Shown: positions 35,145 to 45,100 of the stretch, piece by piece
How positions within the stretch are numbered: position 1 is the first letter of the stretch
Layout of the letters: every line of letters begins with the position of its first letter
From: Sandaracinus amylolyticus
GTDB lineage: Bacteria > Myxococcota_A > Polyangia > Polyangiales > Sandaracinaceae
DNA length: 64,000 nucleotides
Direction of reading: 5' to 3'
Assembly (NCBI RefSeq): GCF_000737325.1
Contig: NZ_CP011125.1
Location: 9,424,001 to 9,488,000 of the forward strand
Notes under the pieces: model-generated
What the model saw: the letters and a program-made list of their open reading frames with translations, nothing else
The model's database searches: none
What the model was told of the DNA's origin: nothing
Made by a program: the position numbers and the translations under genes

Positions 35145-38100
35145 GCTCGTCGCTGGCCGAGCTCGCGTCGCAGCTCCTCGCGTGCGCGGATGCTGCGCTG
35201 CTCGACGCGCCGCTCGACGGATTGCGCGCGCGGGTGGACGACGACGACGCGCACGATCTGCTGCGCGCGATCCACGAGTCGGGCGAGGCGAGCTCGCTGC
35301 GCGATCTGCTCGACGAGGCGCGGCTCGAGCGCTGGGTCGCGGAGAGCGCGACGTCGCGCGAGGAGGATCTGCTGCGCGCGCAGATCCGCCGCTGGCTCGG
35401 CGCGGGACCGCGAGGCGCCGACGATCCCGAGCGCCTCGCGCAGGTGCGCCCGCTGCCGCGCGACGTCGACGACATCCTGGTGTGGGCGCGCGAGCACGAG
35501 CTGCTCGGGGAGCTGAGCCGACCGGCGCGCGAGGTGCTGGTCGACGAGGACGACGTGATCCCGCGGCGCGCGTCGCTGCTCGCGTGCGCGATCGGACAGG
35601 TGAAGAGCGAGCGCGAGAGCCTGCTCGCCGCGCACCGGGTGCAGGACGCGGCGCGCGGGCACCTGATGCGCGAGGCGGCGGCGCACGCGGCGTTCGCGGC
35701 GCGCGCGGCGTTGTGGGCGCGCGTGCTCCCGGAGGGACCGCTGCGCACGCTCGCGGAGCGGCTGCGGGGGTGCGTCGCGGGGACCGAGCTCGTCGCGCTG
35801 CACGCGGTGCGCTTCCTGCCGGCGAGCCCGGTGCGGGTCGACGACGAGCGCGGGGTCGCGCGGGGATCGATCGTGGGCGCGGCGGCGCCGTTCGGGGTGA
35901 AGCTGCGGCTCGCGGGGCACGAGCAGCGCGCGATCGAGGGCGAGTGCGAGCAGTGCACGCGCGGCGGGTGCATCCACGTGCGCGCGCTCGCGGCGCGGCT
36001 GCTCGATGCGTGCCTCGACGAGCAGGATCGGCTGCACGCGACGATGCGCGATCTGGTGGCGGTGCCGTCGTGGCGGCGCTTCCTCGACGCGGTCGCGGAG
36101 CCCGCCGCGAGCCCGAGCACGTCGAGCGCGAGCGAGCGGCTCGCGTTCCGGGTGCACGTCGAGGGCGAGCGGGTGCTGGTCGGGGTGGTCGCGCAGCGCG
36201 CCCAGCCCGACGGCGGGTGGACCGCGGGGCGTCTGCTCTCGCCGCTCGAGGCGACGCGCAGCGCGGCGTGCACCGATCGCGATCGACGGGTGCTCGACGT
36301 GATGACGCTCGCGACGCGCACGATGCGCGCCCAGCTGGTGGGCGCGGACCTCGCGCTGCTGCGGACGCTCGCCGAGCATCCTCACGTGTCGCGCGACGGG
36401 CGCGAAGGCGCGCTGCGGCTCGTCGAGCACCAGGTCGAGGTCGTGCTCGACGAGCTGCCGGGCGGCGTGGTGCCGAGGGTGCGGCTCGCGGGCGCGGTGG
36501 TCGCGCCGGGCGAGCGGCATCGCGACACCACGCTGCTCTTCCACGAGGAGCGCGCGAGCGGGACGCTCACGTACGCCGCGCTCACCGCGCCGCTGCGGCG
36601 CCTGCTCGCAGCGCTCGCGACGTTCCGCGGGGTGCTGCCGCCCGAGAGTTATCCCGCGCTCGCGCCGTGGGTCGCGTCGATCGAGCAGGTCGCGCGGGTG
36701 TCGGCGCCCGACGTGGTGCGAGGCAGCGCGCGCGAGGCGCCGCGCACGCTCTTGCTGCGCGTGGTCCCGGGGTTCGACGAGGGCATCGACGTCACGCTCG
36801 CGGCGCGCGCGCTGCCGATGGCGCCGCCGTGGCCGCCCGGTCAGGGCCCGGCGATCGTGCACGGGCTCGAGGACGCGGTGCACGTGCACGCGCGTCGCGA
36901 TCTCGCGTGGGAGCGCGAGGTCGCCGACCGGATGATCGAGGCGCTCGGGCTCGCGGAGCACATGCGGCTCGAGCCGTTCGCGTGGCGCATCCCGAAGACC
37001 CAGGACGCGCTCGAGCTGCTCTCGCGCGCGGCGCGGCTCGGCGGGGTGCTGGAGATCGAGTGGGCCGAGCGGGGGCGCATCCCGCAGCCGAGCGCGAGCG
37101 TGCGCGCGAGCGATCTCGATCTGCAGCTGCGCAAGAAGGGCTCGTGGCTGACGGTCGAGGGCCGGGTGCGGGTGGTGGTGCTCGGCACCGAGCTCGCGGT
37201 GTCGCGGGTGCTCGACGCGGCGCGGCGCGGCGAGCGCTTCGTGAAGGTGAGCGGCAACGACTACGTGGAGCTCGAGCGCGATCTCTTCGAGCGGCTCGAG
37301 CGCGCGCAGCTGTGTCTGCTCGAGGGCGTGAAGATCCCGAGCGCCGCGATCGGCGCGTGGGAGCGCGAGGTGGGCGCGTGGACCAAGCCCGCGGACGAGA
37401 CGACGCGCGCGTGGATGGAGCGCGCGCGAACGCGCGAAGCGGACGTCGAGCTCGATCCCGCGTGGCGGGTGCGGCTGCGCAGCTACCAGCGGGACGGCGT
37501 GGCGTGGATGATCGCGCGCAGCGCGTGGGCGCCCGGCGTGTGCCTCGCCGACGACATGGGGCTCGGCAAGACGGTGCAGGCGATCGCGCTGCTCGAGGCG
37601 CGGGCGTCGCTGGGCCCGGCGCTGGTGATCGCGCCGACGTCGGTGGTCGACAACTGGGCGCGCGAGCTCGCGCGGTTCGCGCCCGGGCTCCGGGTGCGGA
37701 GGGAGCGCGACGACGCGCCGCTCGGGCCGGGCGACGTGGTGCTCACGTCGTACGATCTGCTGCTGCGCAACCCGACGTCGTCGCCGTTCGCGACGCAGAT
37801 CGTCGACGAAGCGCAGATGATCAAGAACGCGCGCACCCAGCGGGCGCGCGCGGTGGCGAGCGTCGACGCGGCGTTCCGCGTCGCGCTCTCGGGCACGCCG
37901 ATCGAGAACCAGCTCGGCGATCTGTGGAGCCTGTTCTCGCTGATCGCGCCCGGGATGCTCGGCACGTGGGCGCGGTTCCGCGCGCGCTTCGTGGTGCCGA
38001 TCCAGCGTTATGGCAACGAGGAGCGCGCGGCGCTGCTGCGCCAGCTGATCGCGCCGTTCGTGCTCCGGCGCACCAAGGGCGAGGTCGCGAAGGAGCTGCC

Positions 38101-38812
38101 CTCGCGCACCGAGGTGCTGCACATGATCGAGCTCTCGCCCGCGGAGCGCGCGCTCTACGACGGCGCGGTGCACCAGGCGCGTCGTGCGCTCGCCGGGCGC
38201 GGTCGCGACGAGCGCACGGTGCGGGTGCTCGCGGAGATCACGCGGCTGCGCCAGCTCGCGTGCCATCCCCAGCTCGTCGTCGAGGACGAGCGGCTCGAGT
38301 CGAGCAAGCTGCACGCGCTGGTGGAGCTGCTGCGCGACATCGTGCCGCGCGGGCATCGCGTGCTGGTGTTCAGCCAGTTCACGCGGCACCTCGCGCTGGT
38401 GCAGCGCGCGCTCGACGCGGCGAAGATCTCGACGCTCTATCTCGACGGCGCGACGCCGACCGGAGAGCGCACGCGGCGCGTCGATCGCTTCCAGAAGGGC
38501 GAGGCGAGCGTGTTCCTGATCTCGCTCAAGGCGGGCGGCACCGGGCTCAACCTCACCGCGGCCGACTACGTCGTGCACCTCGATCCGTGGTGGAACCCCG
38601 CGGCCGAAGATCAGGCGAGCGATCGCGCGCACCGCATCGGTCAGGAGCGACCGATCACGATCGTGCGGCTCGTCGCGCAGGGCACGATCGAGGAGCGCGT
38701 GCTCGCGATGCACGACGACAAGCGCAAGCTCGCGGGCGCGGTGATCACCGAGGGCGCGCCGCTCGGCGCGCTCGACGTCGACGCGCTCGAGTCACTGATC
38801 GCGCTGACGTGA
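35141..38812 (+). CDS. SNF2-family helicase-like ATPase
   Basis: A 1223-aa cytoplasmic DNA-dependent ATPase of the bacterial SNF2/HepA-like type. The C-terminal half carries the motor: Walker A DDMGLGKT near residue 803, DEAQ (Walker B) near 888, SGTPIENQLGDLWSL near 917, motif V/VI with LKAGGTGLNLTAADYV and DQASDRAHRIGQ near 1160. The N-terminal half (1-770) has a Cys-rich CEQCTRGGCIH near 269 that resembles a SWIM zinc finger, and long alpha/beta stretches of unknown fold. The GTG start overlaps the upstream stop. Its last 21 bases overlap the 3' end of the convergent methyltransferase. It probably remodels or translocates on DNA; partners unknown. Confidence 0.9.
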   Translation: MSSSLAELASQLLACADAALLDAPLDGLRARVDDDDAHDLLRAIHESGEASSLRDLLDEARLERWVAESATSREEDLLRAQIRRWLGAGPRGADDPERLAQVRPLPRDVDDILVWAREHELLGELSRPAREVLVDEDDVIPRRASLLACAIGQVKSERESLLAAHRVQDAARGHLMREAAAHAAFAARAALWARVLPEGPLRTLAERLRGCVAGTELVALHAVRFLPASPVRVDDERGVARGSIVGAAAPFGVKLRLAGHEQRAIEGECEQCTRGGCIHVRALAARLLDACLDEQDRLHATMRDLVAVPSWRRFLDAVAEPAASPSTSSASERLAFRVHVEGERVLVGVVAQRAQPDGGWTAGRLLSPLEATRSAACTDRDRRVLDVMTLATRTMRAQLVGADLALLRTLAEHPHVSRDGREGALRLVEHQVEVVLDELPGGVVPRVRLAGAVVAPGERHRDTTLLFHEERASGTLTYAALTAPLRRLLAALATFRGVLPPESYPALAPWVASIEQVARVSAPDVVRGSAREAPRTLLLRVVPGFDEGIDVTLAARALPMAPPWPPGQGPAIVHGLEDAVHVHARRDLAWEREVADRMIEALGLAEHMRLEPFAWRIPKTQDALELLSRAARLGGVLEIEWAERGRIPQPSASVRASDLDLQLRKKGSWLTVEGRVRVVVLGTELAVSRVLDAARRGERFVKVSGNDYVELERDLFERLERAQLCLLEGVKIPSAAIGAWEREVGAWTKPADETTRAWMERARTREADVELDPAWRVRLRSYQRDGVAWMIARSAWAPGVCLADDMGLGKTVQAIALLEARASLGPALVIAPTSVVDNWARELARFAPGLRVRRERDDAPLGPGDVVLTSYDLLLRNPTSSPFATQIVDEAQMIKNARTQRARAVASVDAAFRVALSGTPIENQLGDLWSLFSLIAPGMLGTWARFRARFVVPIQRYGNEERAALLRQLIAPFVLRRTKGEVAKELPSRTEVLHMIELSPAERALYDGAVHQARRALAGRGRDERTVRVLAEITRLRQLACHPQLVVEDERLESSKLHALVELLRDIVPRGHRVLVFSQFTRHLALVQRALDAAKISTLYLDGATPTGERTRRVDRFQKGEASVFLISLKAGGTGLNLTAADYVVHLDPWWNPAAEDQASDRAHRIGQERPITIVRLVAQGTIEERVLAMHDDKRKLAGAVITEGAPLGALDVDALESLIALT

Positions 38813-39574
38813 GCGCGACACGACGAGCCGCAGCGAGCCGTCGAACGTCGGCGCGGTGCGCAGCGCGCCGTGCTCCGCGTCCCAGATGCCGTGCTCGAGG
38901 TCGTGCGCGAGGGTGCGCACCGCGCGGTCGATCGCGTCGGGCTCGACGAAGCTCCACGCGGACTGGGCGCGCCGCACGTCGGGATCGAGCAGGCGCTCGG
39001 GGCGCCCGTAGAACGCCTCGCCGAAGCCATCGGTGCAGTCGAGCGGGATCGGCACCGAGATGACGTCGCACGCGCCGAGCATCTGCACGAGGGTGTCGAT
39101 CGCGGGGTAGCGGCGCGCCTCGGTGGCGATCACCTCGGGCGCGTAGCGCGCGAGCCAGAAGCGATCGAGGGCGCTCGGATCGCAGCTGAGCACGAGCACG
39201 GGGCCGCGCGTCACGCGTCGCATCTCGGCGAGGCCGGCGCGCAGATCGGACCACTGGTGCACGGTGAAGGTCGCCATGCTGGCGTCGAACGTATCGTCGT
39301 CGAACGGGAGCGACTCCGCGGTGGCGTCGATCGCGGCGGGGAGATCGGCGGCGCGCTGGGCGCGCATCGACGCCGAGGGCTCGACCGCGGTGACCTCGCG
39401 ATCGCGCGGCTCGTACGAGCCCGCGCCGGCGCCGACGTTGAGCACCGTGCGCGCGTCGCCGAGCGCATCGAGGATGCACGCGGCGATGCGTGGATCGGGG
39501 CGTCGATGGGCCGCGTATCCGATGCCGATGCGCCCGTAGTCCGCGTCGCCCGCGCTGCCGTCTCGATGTCGCAT
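38792..39574 (-). CDS. Class I SAM-dependent methyltransferase
   Basis: A 260-aa methyltransferase of the ubiE/type-11 fold. Motif I VLNVGAGAGSYE, Asp/Glu of motif II near VTAVEPSASM, and the ESLPFDDDTFD (motif III) strand bind S-adenosylmethionine. A long C-terminal insertion is typical of this type-11 group. The ATG at 39574 overlaps the TGA of the upstream ATPase gene (TGATG), so the two are made together. Its last 21 bases overlap the end of the convergent SNF2 gene. The substrate is unknown. Confidence 0.92.
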   Translation of the reverse strand: MRHRDGSAGDADYGRIGIGYAAHRRPDPRIAACILDALGDARTVLNVGAGAGSYEPRDREVTAVEPSASMRAQRAADLPAAIDATAESLPFDDDTFDASMATFTVHQWSDLRAGLAEMRRVTRGPVLVLSCDPSALDRFWLARYAPEVIATEARRYPAIDTLVQMLGACDVISVPIPLDCTDGFGEAFYGRPERLLDPDVRRAQSAWSFVEPDAIDRAVRTLAHDLEHGIWDAEHGALRTAPTFDGSLRLVVSRSRQRDQ

Positions 39575-40299
39575 CAGTCCTCGTCCTCGATGTCGCGGAA
39601 CAAGCGCGCGAGGCTCGCGGCGGGATCCTGGAGGAAGTGCCGCGTGACCGCGTAGTGCTCGGTCTCTTCGTAGCGCACCGTGTCGATGCCGTCGGGCCCG
39701 AGCTGCACGATGCGCGCGCCGGGATACGCGAGGAGGATCGGCGAGTGCGTGGAGATCACGAATTGCGATCCCGCGCGCACGAGCTGGTGCATGCGCGCCA
39801 AGAAGCTGAGCTGCCGTGTCGGAGAGAGCGCGGACTCGGGCTCGTCGAGCAGATAGAGGCCGCGACGTCCGAAGCGGTTCATCGCGACCCAGAGGAACGA
39901 CTCGCCGTGCGACATCTCGTGCAGCGCAGCCCAGCCTCCGTAGCCGCCGGTCTCGGCCTCGGTCGCGACGTTGAACATGGTCTCGGCGCGCAGGAAGAAG
40001 CCGCGCTCTTCGCGACGTGCGCCGCGCGCGAGACGCAGGTGAGTGTGGAGCTCGGACTCGCTGGGACGGAACGAGCCGGTGAAGCTCTTGGTGCCGCCCT
40101 CGGGGTTGAAGCCGGCCTTGATCGCGATCGCCTCGAGCAGCGTGGACTTGCCCGAGCCGTTCTCACCGACGAAGAACGTGACCTCGGGGTGCAGCTCGAG
40201 CCGCTCGAGCTTCGCGATCGCGGGGATCGCGAAGGGGTACGCGCGTCGATCGGGGACCGTGTCCCAGAGCATCTCGACGTGACGCAGGAACTGCAGCAC
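39574..40299 (-). CDS. Predicted AAA ATPase (SMC-like, COG3910 type)
   Basis: A 241-aa nucleotide-binding protein with Walker A FFVGENGSGKST, ABC-like signature and Walker B GLYLLDEPESALSP, switch His in ISTHSP. This is the small single-domain SMC/RecF-like group that lacks a coiled coil. The GTG at 40299 gives MLQFLRHVEML and has TAGCGT 7 bases before it; the later ATG at 40272 is less favoured. The stop overlaps the methyltransferase start (TGATG). Function unknown; small AAA-15/21 ATPases often act with a partner enzyme in defence or repair. Confidence 0.88.
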   Translation of the reverse strand: MLQFLRHVEMLWDTVPDRRAYPFAIPAIAKLERLELHPEVTFFVGENGSGKSTLLEAIAIKAGFNPEGGTKSFTGSFRPSESELHTHLRLARGARREERGFFLRAETMFNVATEAETGGYGGWAALHEMSHGESFLWVAMNRFGRRGLYLLDEPESALSPTRQLSFLARMHQLVRAGSQFVISTHSPILLAYPGARIVQLGPDGIDTVRYEETEHYAVTRHFLQDPAASLARLFRDIEDED

Positions 40300-40306
40300 G
40301 CGATCG

Positions 40307-40312
40307 ACGCTA
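40307..40312 (-). promoter_or_regulatory. -10-like TAGCGT, leaderless GTG at 40299
   Basis: Read on the minus strand, TAGCGT ends 7 bases before the GTG at 40299. Confidence 0.55.
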
Positions 40313-40389
40313 TCACGCAGGTGCTGGCCGAGGCCCGCAGCACGCGAACGCGACCTGGGATGTCCTCGCGGCGCGTGGTAACGCCACGC

Positions 40390-41640
40390 GTGACCCGCGC
40401 GGCGAAGGTGGTCGGCGAGCGCTCCGACGTCGTGGAGCCCGTCGATGTCGGCGGCGTCGAGATCGAGCGCGAGTGCCACGGGGAATCGAGCGCGGCGTAC
40501 CGCCGCTCGCTGGTCGGCGGTGCGATCACGCTCGCGAGCACGCTCGTCGCGATCGGCGGCGCGATGGCCGGCGTCATCGGCGTCACGGGGATCGCGGGGC
40601 TCGTCACCGCGCTGGCCGGGTTCGTCACCGCATCGCTCGCTGCGGGCTCGGTGACGGTGCGCCGACCGCGCGCGCGGGGTCGGGTCACGGTCGAGCGATC
40701 CGGCGTGTTGCTCGACGGGCGGCGCTGGATCGCGGGCCGCGACATCGAGGGCGGCGTCGCGAGCCGCGGCGAGCTCGTGCTCGCGCTGCGCGACGGCGAC
40801 ATCGTCGTGATGCGCGCGACCGGCGGGCGCCCGTTCGACGAGGCGCTCGACGTGCTCGGCCTCGGGCCCGACGCGAGGCGAGCGACGGTGCGCTGGAACG
40901 TCGGCCTGGTGCGCCCCGCGGCCTACTCGCTCGCGGTCGCGACGATGTTCGCGATCCTCCAGGTCCTCGCGCGCATCGCGCCCGACGGAGTCGACGCGCT
41001 GCTCGGCGTCGCGAGCTTCCTCGTGCCGTTCGTGCTCGCGATGCCGCTCACCGCGAACGTCGGCGCGCGCGAGGCGATCGTCGGCTCGGACGAGGTGCGC
41101 ATCCGCCGCGGCCGCACGTGGACGTCGATCGCGCTCGCCGACCTCGTCTCGGTGCGCATCGAGGGTCGCGCGATCGTCCTCGAGCGCAGCAGCGGCCCCG
41201 CGCTCCGGGTGCGGGTGGCGCGCGACGAGACGAGACGCGCGCTGCTCGGACGGATCGAAGGCGCGCTCGAGCGTGCACGCGCGGGCGCATCGCGGCGCGC
41301 CCTCGAGCGCGTCCTCGCGCGCAACGGGCGTGACGTCGCGACCTGGAAGGCCGCGCTCGCGCGGGCCCTCGACGGAGGCACGACCCACCGCGAGGCTGCG
41401 CTCACGCGCGACGCGCTCGAAGCCGCGATCGACGATCCCGCGCTCGACACGGAGCAGCGCGTCGGCGCGATCCTCGCGCTCTCCGCGGTGGACGCAGCGC
41501 GCGCGACGGAGCGCGCGAAGCGCGCGAGCGAGACCAGCGCGTCGCCGCAGGTGCGTGTCGTGCTCGAGCACGCGGCGACCGGCGAGCTCGACGAGCACGA
41601 GCTCGAGGCCGCCGCGGCGAGCCAGCGCGCCAGAAGGTGA
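40390..41640 (+). CDS. Multi-pass membrane protein, unknown function
   Basis: A protein of about 416 aa with two hydrophobic helix pairs, near residues 38-85 and 180-230, and soluble segments between and after. The soluble parts have PH-like beta strands (VTVERSGVLLDGRRW and EVRIRRGRTWTSIAL), and the tail (about 300-416) is helical and charged. I do not recognise a family. GTG at 40390 is preferred (TAACGC just upstream); ATG at 40360 and GTG at 40375 are in-frame alternatives. It is divergent from the ATPase gene. Its end is 17 bases from the convergent repeat protein. Confidence 0.7.
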   Translation: MTRAAKVVGERSDVVEPVDVGGVEIERECHGESSAAYRRSLVGGAITLASTLVAIGGAMAGVIGVTGIAGLVTALAGFVTASLAAGSVTVRRPRARGRVTVERSGVLLDGRRWIAGRDIEGGVASRGELVLALRDGDIVVMRATGGRPFDEALDVLGLGPDARRATVRWNVGLVRPAAYSLAVATMFAILQVLARIAPDGVDALLGVASFLVPFVLAMPLTANVGAREAIVGSDEVRIRRGRTWTSIALADLVSVRIEGRAIVLERSSGPALRVRVARDETRRALLGRIEGALERARAGASRRALERVLARNGRDVATWKAALARALDGGTTHREAALTRDALEAAIDDPALDTEQRVGAILALSAVDAARATERAKRASETSASPQVRVVLEHAATGELDEHELEAAAASQRARR

Positions 41641-41657
41641 GCGGCCTTCTCTCGCGC

Positions 41658-42086
41658 TCAGAATCCGCTCGAGAACATCAGCAGCACCGCCGCCACACGC
41701 TGGTACGCGCTCGCGCTGATGCAGCAGCTCTGCGCCTGTCCCCACCGCGATCCGTTGCGGTAGATGTCGCCGTCGTTCTCGATCTGCCCGACGCGCGAGC
41801 CGTTCACGTAGAGATCGCCGTCGCTCTCGATCTGCCCGATGCGCGAGCCGTCGCGGTAGATGTCGCCGTCGGGCTCCACCTGGCCGGCGCGCGAGCCGTT
41901 CACGTACACGTCGCCGTCGTCCTCGATCTGCCCGGCGCGCGAGCCGTTCACGTACACGTCGCCGTCGTCCTCGATCACCGCCCAGCGCGAGCCGTCGCGG
42001 TAGATCGTGATGTCGGCGCGCGCGACGCCCGTGAACGCCGAGAGCGAGACGACGAGCGCGAGCGCGGAGAGCAGGTGGCGAGTCAT
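41658..42086 (-). CDS. Secreted 16-residue repeat protein
   Basis: A 142-aa protein with a signal peptide (about 1-24, ending ARA) followed by five full copies of a 16-residue unit (residues 38-117), consensus IExDGDxYVNGSRxGQ, plus a partial one before. Each unit suits a beta-hairpin, so a stacked beta-solenoid or beta-flower shape is likely. The last 25 residues contain a CC pair and a hydrophobic end. The ATG at 42086 follows TATGCG by 7 bases. Function unknown; it may be a surface repeat protein. Confidence 0.8.
   Translation of the reverse strand: MTRHLLSALALVVSLSAFTGVARADITIYRDGSRWAVIEDDGDVYVNGSRAGQIEDDGDVYVNGSRAGQVEPDGDIYRDGSRIGQIESDGDLYVNGSRVGQIENDGDIYRNGSRWGQAQSCCISASAYQRVAAVLLMFSSGF
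41736..42014 (-). repeat. 48-bp coding repeats for the 16-aa unit
   Basis: Five 48-bp in-frame units plus a partial first unit encode the DGD-YVNGSR repeat. Two neighbouring units are identical in protein sequence, suggesting recent duplication or strong selection. Confidence 0.85.
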
Positions 42087-42093
42087 CGTCGTC

Positions 42094-42099
42094 CGCATA
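42094..42099 (-). promoter_or_regulatory. -10-like TATGCG, leaderless start at 42086
   Basis: Read on the minus strand, TATGCG ends 7 bases before the ATG at 42086. The upstream in-frame ATG lies inside the hexamer and is rejected. Confidence 0.5.
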
Positions 42100-42124
42100 C
42101 GCGATCCCACGACGCGCCCTCCCC

Positions 42125-45100
42125 TCACACCACGAGCAGCGCCGCGCGCACCGTGCGCTTGGTCGTGCCTCGCAGCGCGTCGGCGAGGATCGTCGCTTCG
42201 GCGCGCTGGGCCTCGCTGGGCTCGCCCTCGCTCATCACGATGCGCACCACCATCAGCGCGCCCGCGTCCTCGCGCACGAGATCGATCGTGCCCTCGACGA
42301 CGACGCCACGCTCGTCGGGCGCGACGATCGGCACGGCACGCGCGGCGGGCCGCGCGCTCGCGATCCACGGGTGACGAACCAGCGCGCGCAGCGCTTCGCT
42401 CACCGCGCGCTCCTCGTCGGCGTCGGCGCCGATCACCCGCGCTCGTGCCCGCACCATCGCCGCGATCACGTCGTCGCCGTCGCCCGGCTGCAGGAGCGCG
42501 AGCGCGCCCCGGAAGAGCGCCTCGATGCGGCGGCCCGTCGGTCGTGTGCTCACAGCACACATCATGCGCTCGACGTGCGGAGGCTCGCTCTCGTCGCGCG
42601 GCGTGCGCGCGAGCTGGTGCACGGTCGACGCGAGGATCGTCGGGATCGCGCCGTCCTCGATCGCCGTGGCGCGCGCATCGAGCCACGCGCGGTGCGCGCG
42701 CATTCCGTCGTCGACGCCGCTCGTCGCGCGCAGCACGTCGTCGCTGCGCAGCCCGTCGGCGGGCTCCTCGTCGAGCGGCAGCGTGCGCGGATCCCACCAC
42801 ACGACGCCGACCGATCGATGCAGGCCCGGCTTCACCGACTGCGTGCCCGCGCTCTCGGCGTCGAACGAGCGCGACACCACCGACTCGTCGCCGAACGTCG
42901 GGCACCCCGGCGCGCGTCCGTCGCCCTGCCGCCACTCGCTCTGCGGCGGGTAGATCGCGCGGTTCATCACCGCGAGCCAGCCCTCTTCGAAGGGCGCGTC
43001 GCCGCACGCCGGGATGACCAGGAGATCACGAGCGCGCGTCGCCGCGACGTACGCGACGCGGACGATCTCCGCTTCGTTCGCTGCGACCACCGCGGCGTCG
43101 CGCTCGCGCAGCTCGATCGGCGTGACGCCCGCGAGCTTGAAGAACGCCTCGCCCTTGCTCGGGTCGATCCAGCGATCCGCGTAGCTGCCCGTCGACGCGG
43201 TGGGATCGCACAGCACGACGACGGGGAACTCGAGGCCCTTCGCCTTGTGCACGGTCATCACGCGCACGCCCTCTTGGCCTTCCTCGCCGCTCGGGCTGTC
43301 GCCGCCGCCCGCGCCCTCGCCGCGCTCGGCCTGATCTTCGAGCAGCTCGACGAACCCGCGGAACGAGAGCGCGCCGCGCGCATCGAAGCGCCGCGCGAGA
43401 TCGAGGATGCGGCTCGCGCTCGCGAGCACCTGCTCGCCGCCGTGCGCGAGGGCGAGCGCCGCGTGCGCGCGCGTCGCGTCGAAGAAGCGCGCGAACGTGT
43501 CGGCGATCGGGTGGCGATTGCGACCGAGGTGCAGCTCGCGCAGCAGGTGCAGCGCCTCGGCGACGGGTCGCAGCGCGGTCTCGACCGAGTCGAGCGCGAC
43601 CTTCGACATCGGATGCAGCGGCCCGACCCGATCACGATAGAGCAGCAGCTCCGCGTCGGTCAGCGCGAGGAACGGGCCGCGGAGCGCGGCGTACACCGCG
43701 AGCGCGTCGTCGGGGTACTCGATCGCCGACGCGATCGCGCGCAGGCCGATGATCTCCTCGCGCTCGTGGAACGATCGACCGCCGACCCACACGTGCGGCA
43801 CGCGTCGCGCCTCGAGGCCGCGCAGATACGGGCGCACCACGTCGCTGTCGTTCCATCCGACCTGACGCCGGAAGAGCAAGCACACGTGGCGCGGCGCGAC
43901 GCGCGTGGGCTCGTTCGTGACCGGATCGATCACGGTCCAGCCGCTCTCGCGCACGAGCCACGCGACGAACGCGGCGACCGCGTCGGGCGTCGACGCTTCG
44001 ATCGCGCCCTTGGTGATCTTCTCGGTCTTGTCGTAGGGGCGCGGGATGCCGAGCGCGATCACGCTCGGTCGCTTCTCTTCGGCCGCGCGCCACTCGGTCA
44101 GCGCGACGTGCTCGGCCTGCACGCCGGCGGGCGCGCTCGACATCGCGGGCTCGAACGCGGCGTTGATCACACGCTGGATGCCGGGGAGCGAGCGGAAGCT
44201 GGTCGAGAGGTGCAGCACCGGCACGGAGGCGCGCTCGAGCTGCTCGCGGAGCAGGCGATAGCTCGCGATGTCGGCGCGGCGGAACCGATAGATGCTCTGC
44301 TTCGGATCGCCGACCAGGAAGAGCTTCCCCGGCACCGGGCGCACCTTCGTGGGATCGGCGATCGACGGATCGTCCGACGCGAGGAGGAGCACCACGTCGA
44401 CCTGCACCGGGTCGCTGTCCTGCAGCTCGTCGACGAAGACGTGGGTGAAGCGCGTCTGCAGCTCGCGCCGCACCTCCGCGTGCTCGACGAGCAGACGCCG
44501 CACCCCCAGCAGGAGGTCGAGGAAGTCGAGCGCGCCCGCGCGCTCCTTCAGCACCTCGTAGCGCAGCACGATCGGCCGCAGATCGCGCCACAGACACGCG
44601 GCCAGATCGGCGTCGGCCGCGACCAGGAACGCGTCGAGCTTCGCCTTCAGCGCGTCGCGCTTCGCGAGCACGTCGGCGCGCAGCAGACCGGGCGCGAAGA
44701 ACTTCCCGGCGCCCTTCCAGCCCCACTCCTTCTTGCGCGCGATGTCGGCCAGCGCGGCCTCGAGCCCGTCGTGATCGCGCGGCAGCGTTCGCTCGCGCAC
44801 CTCGACGTCGGCCATGACGCGCTGGAAGAGCAGCAGGCTCTTCGCGCACCAGTCGCTCGGCGTCGTCGCCTTCGGCGCGAGCGCGGCGAGCTCGGTGACG
44901 TCGGTCAGGATCGTGTCGATCGCAGCGTCGCGATCGAACGGATCGCGGCGCCACGGCGTCGCGTGATCGCGATGCTCGATCAGCGTGCGCACCGCGTCGC
45001 GCAGGCGCTCGCGCGCGGTCTCCTGATCGCGGCTGGTGCGGCGGAGCAGGCGACGGATTCCCTCGCCCGGCGTCGCGAGCGCGGCGCCGAGCTCGTCGCC

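Noticed and set aside
34967-38713. A 1248-codon minus-strand frame opposite the SNF2 gene
   Set aside because: It is the GC-rich shadow of the SNF2 gene, with His/Arg/Glu-biased composition and no domain.
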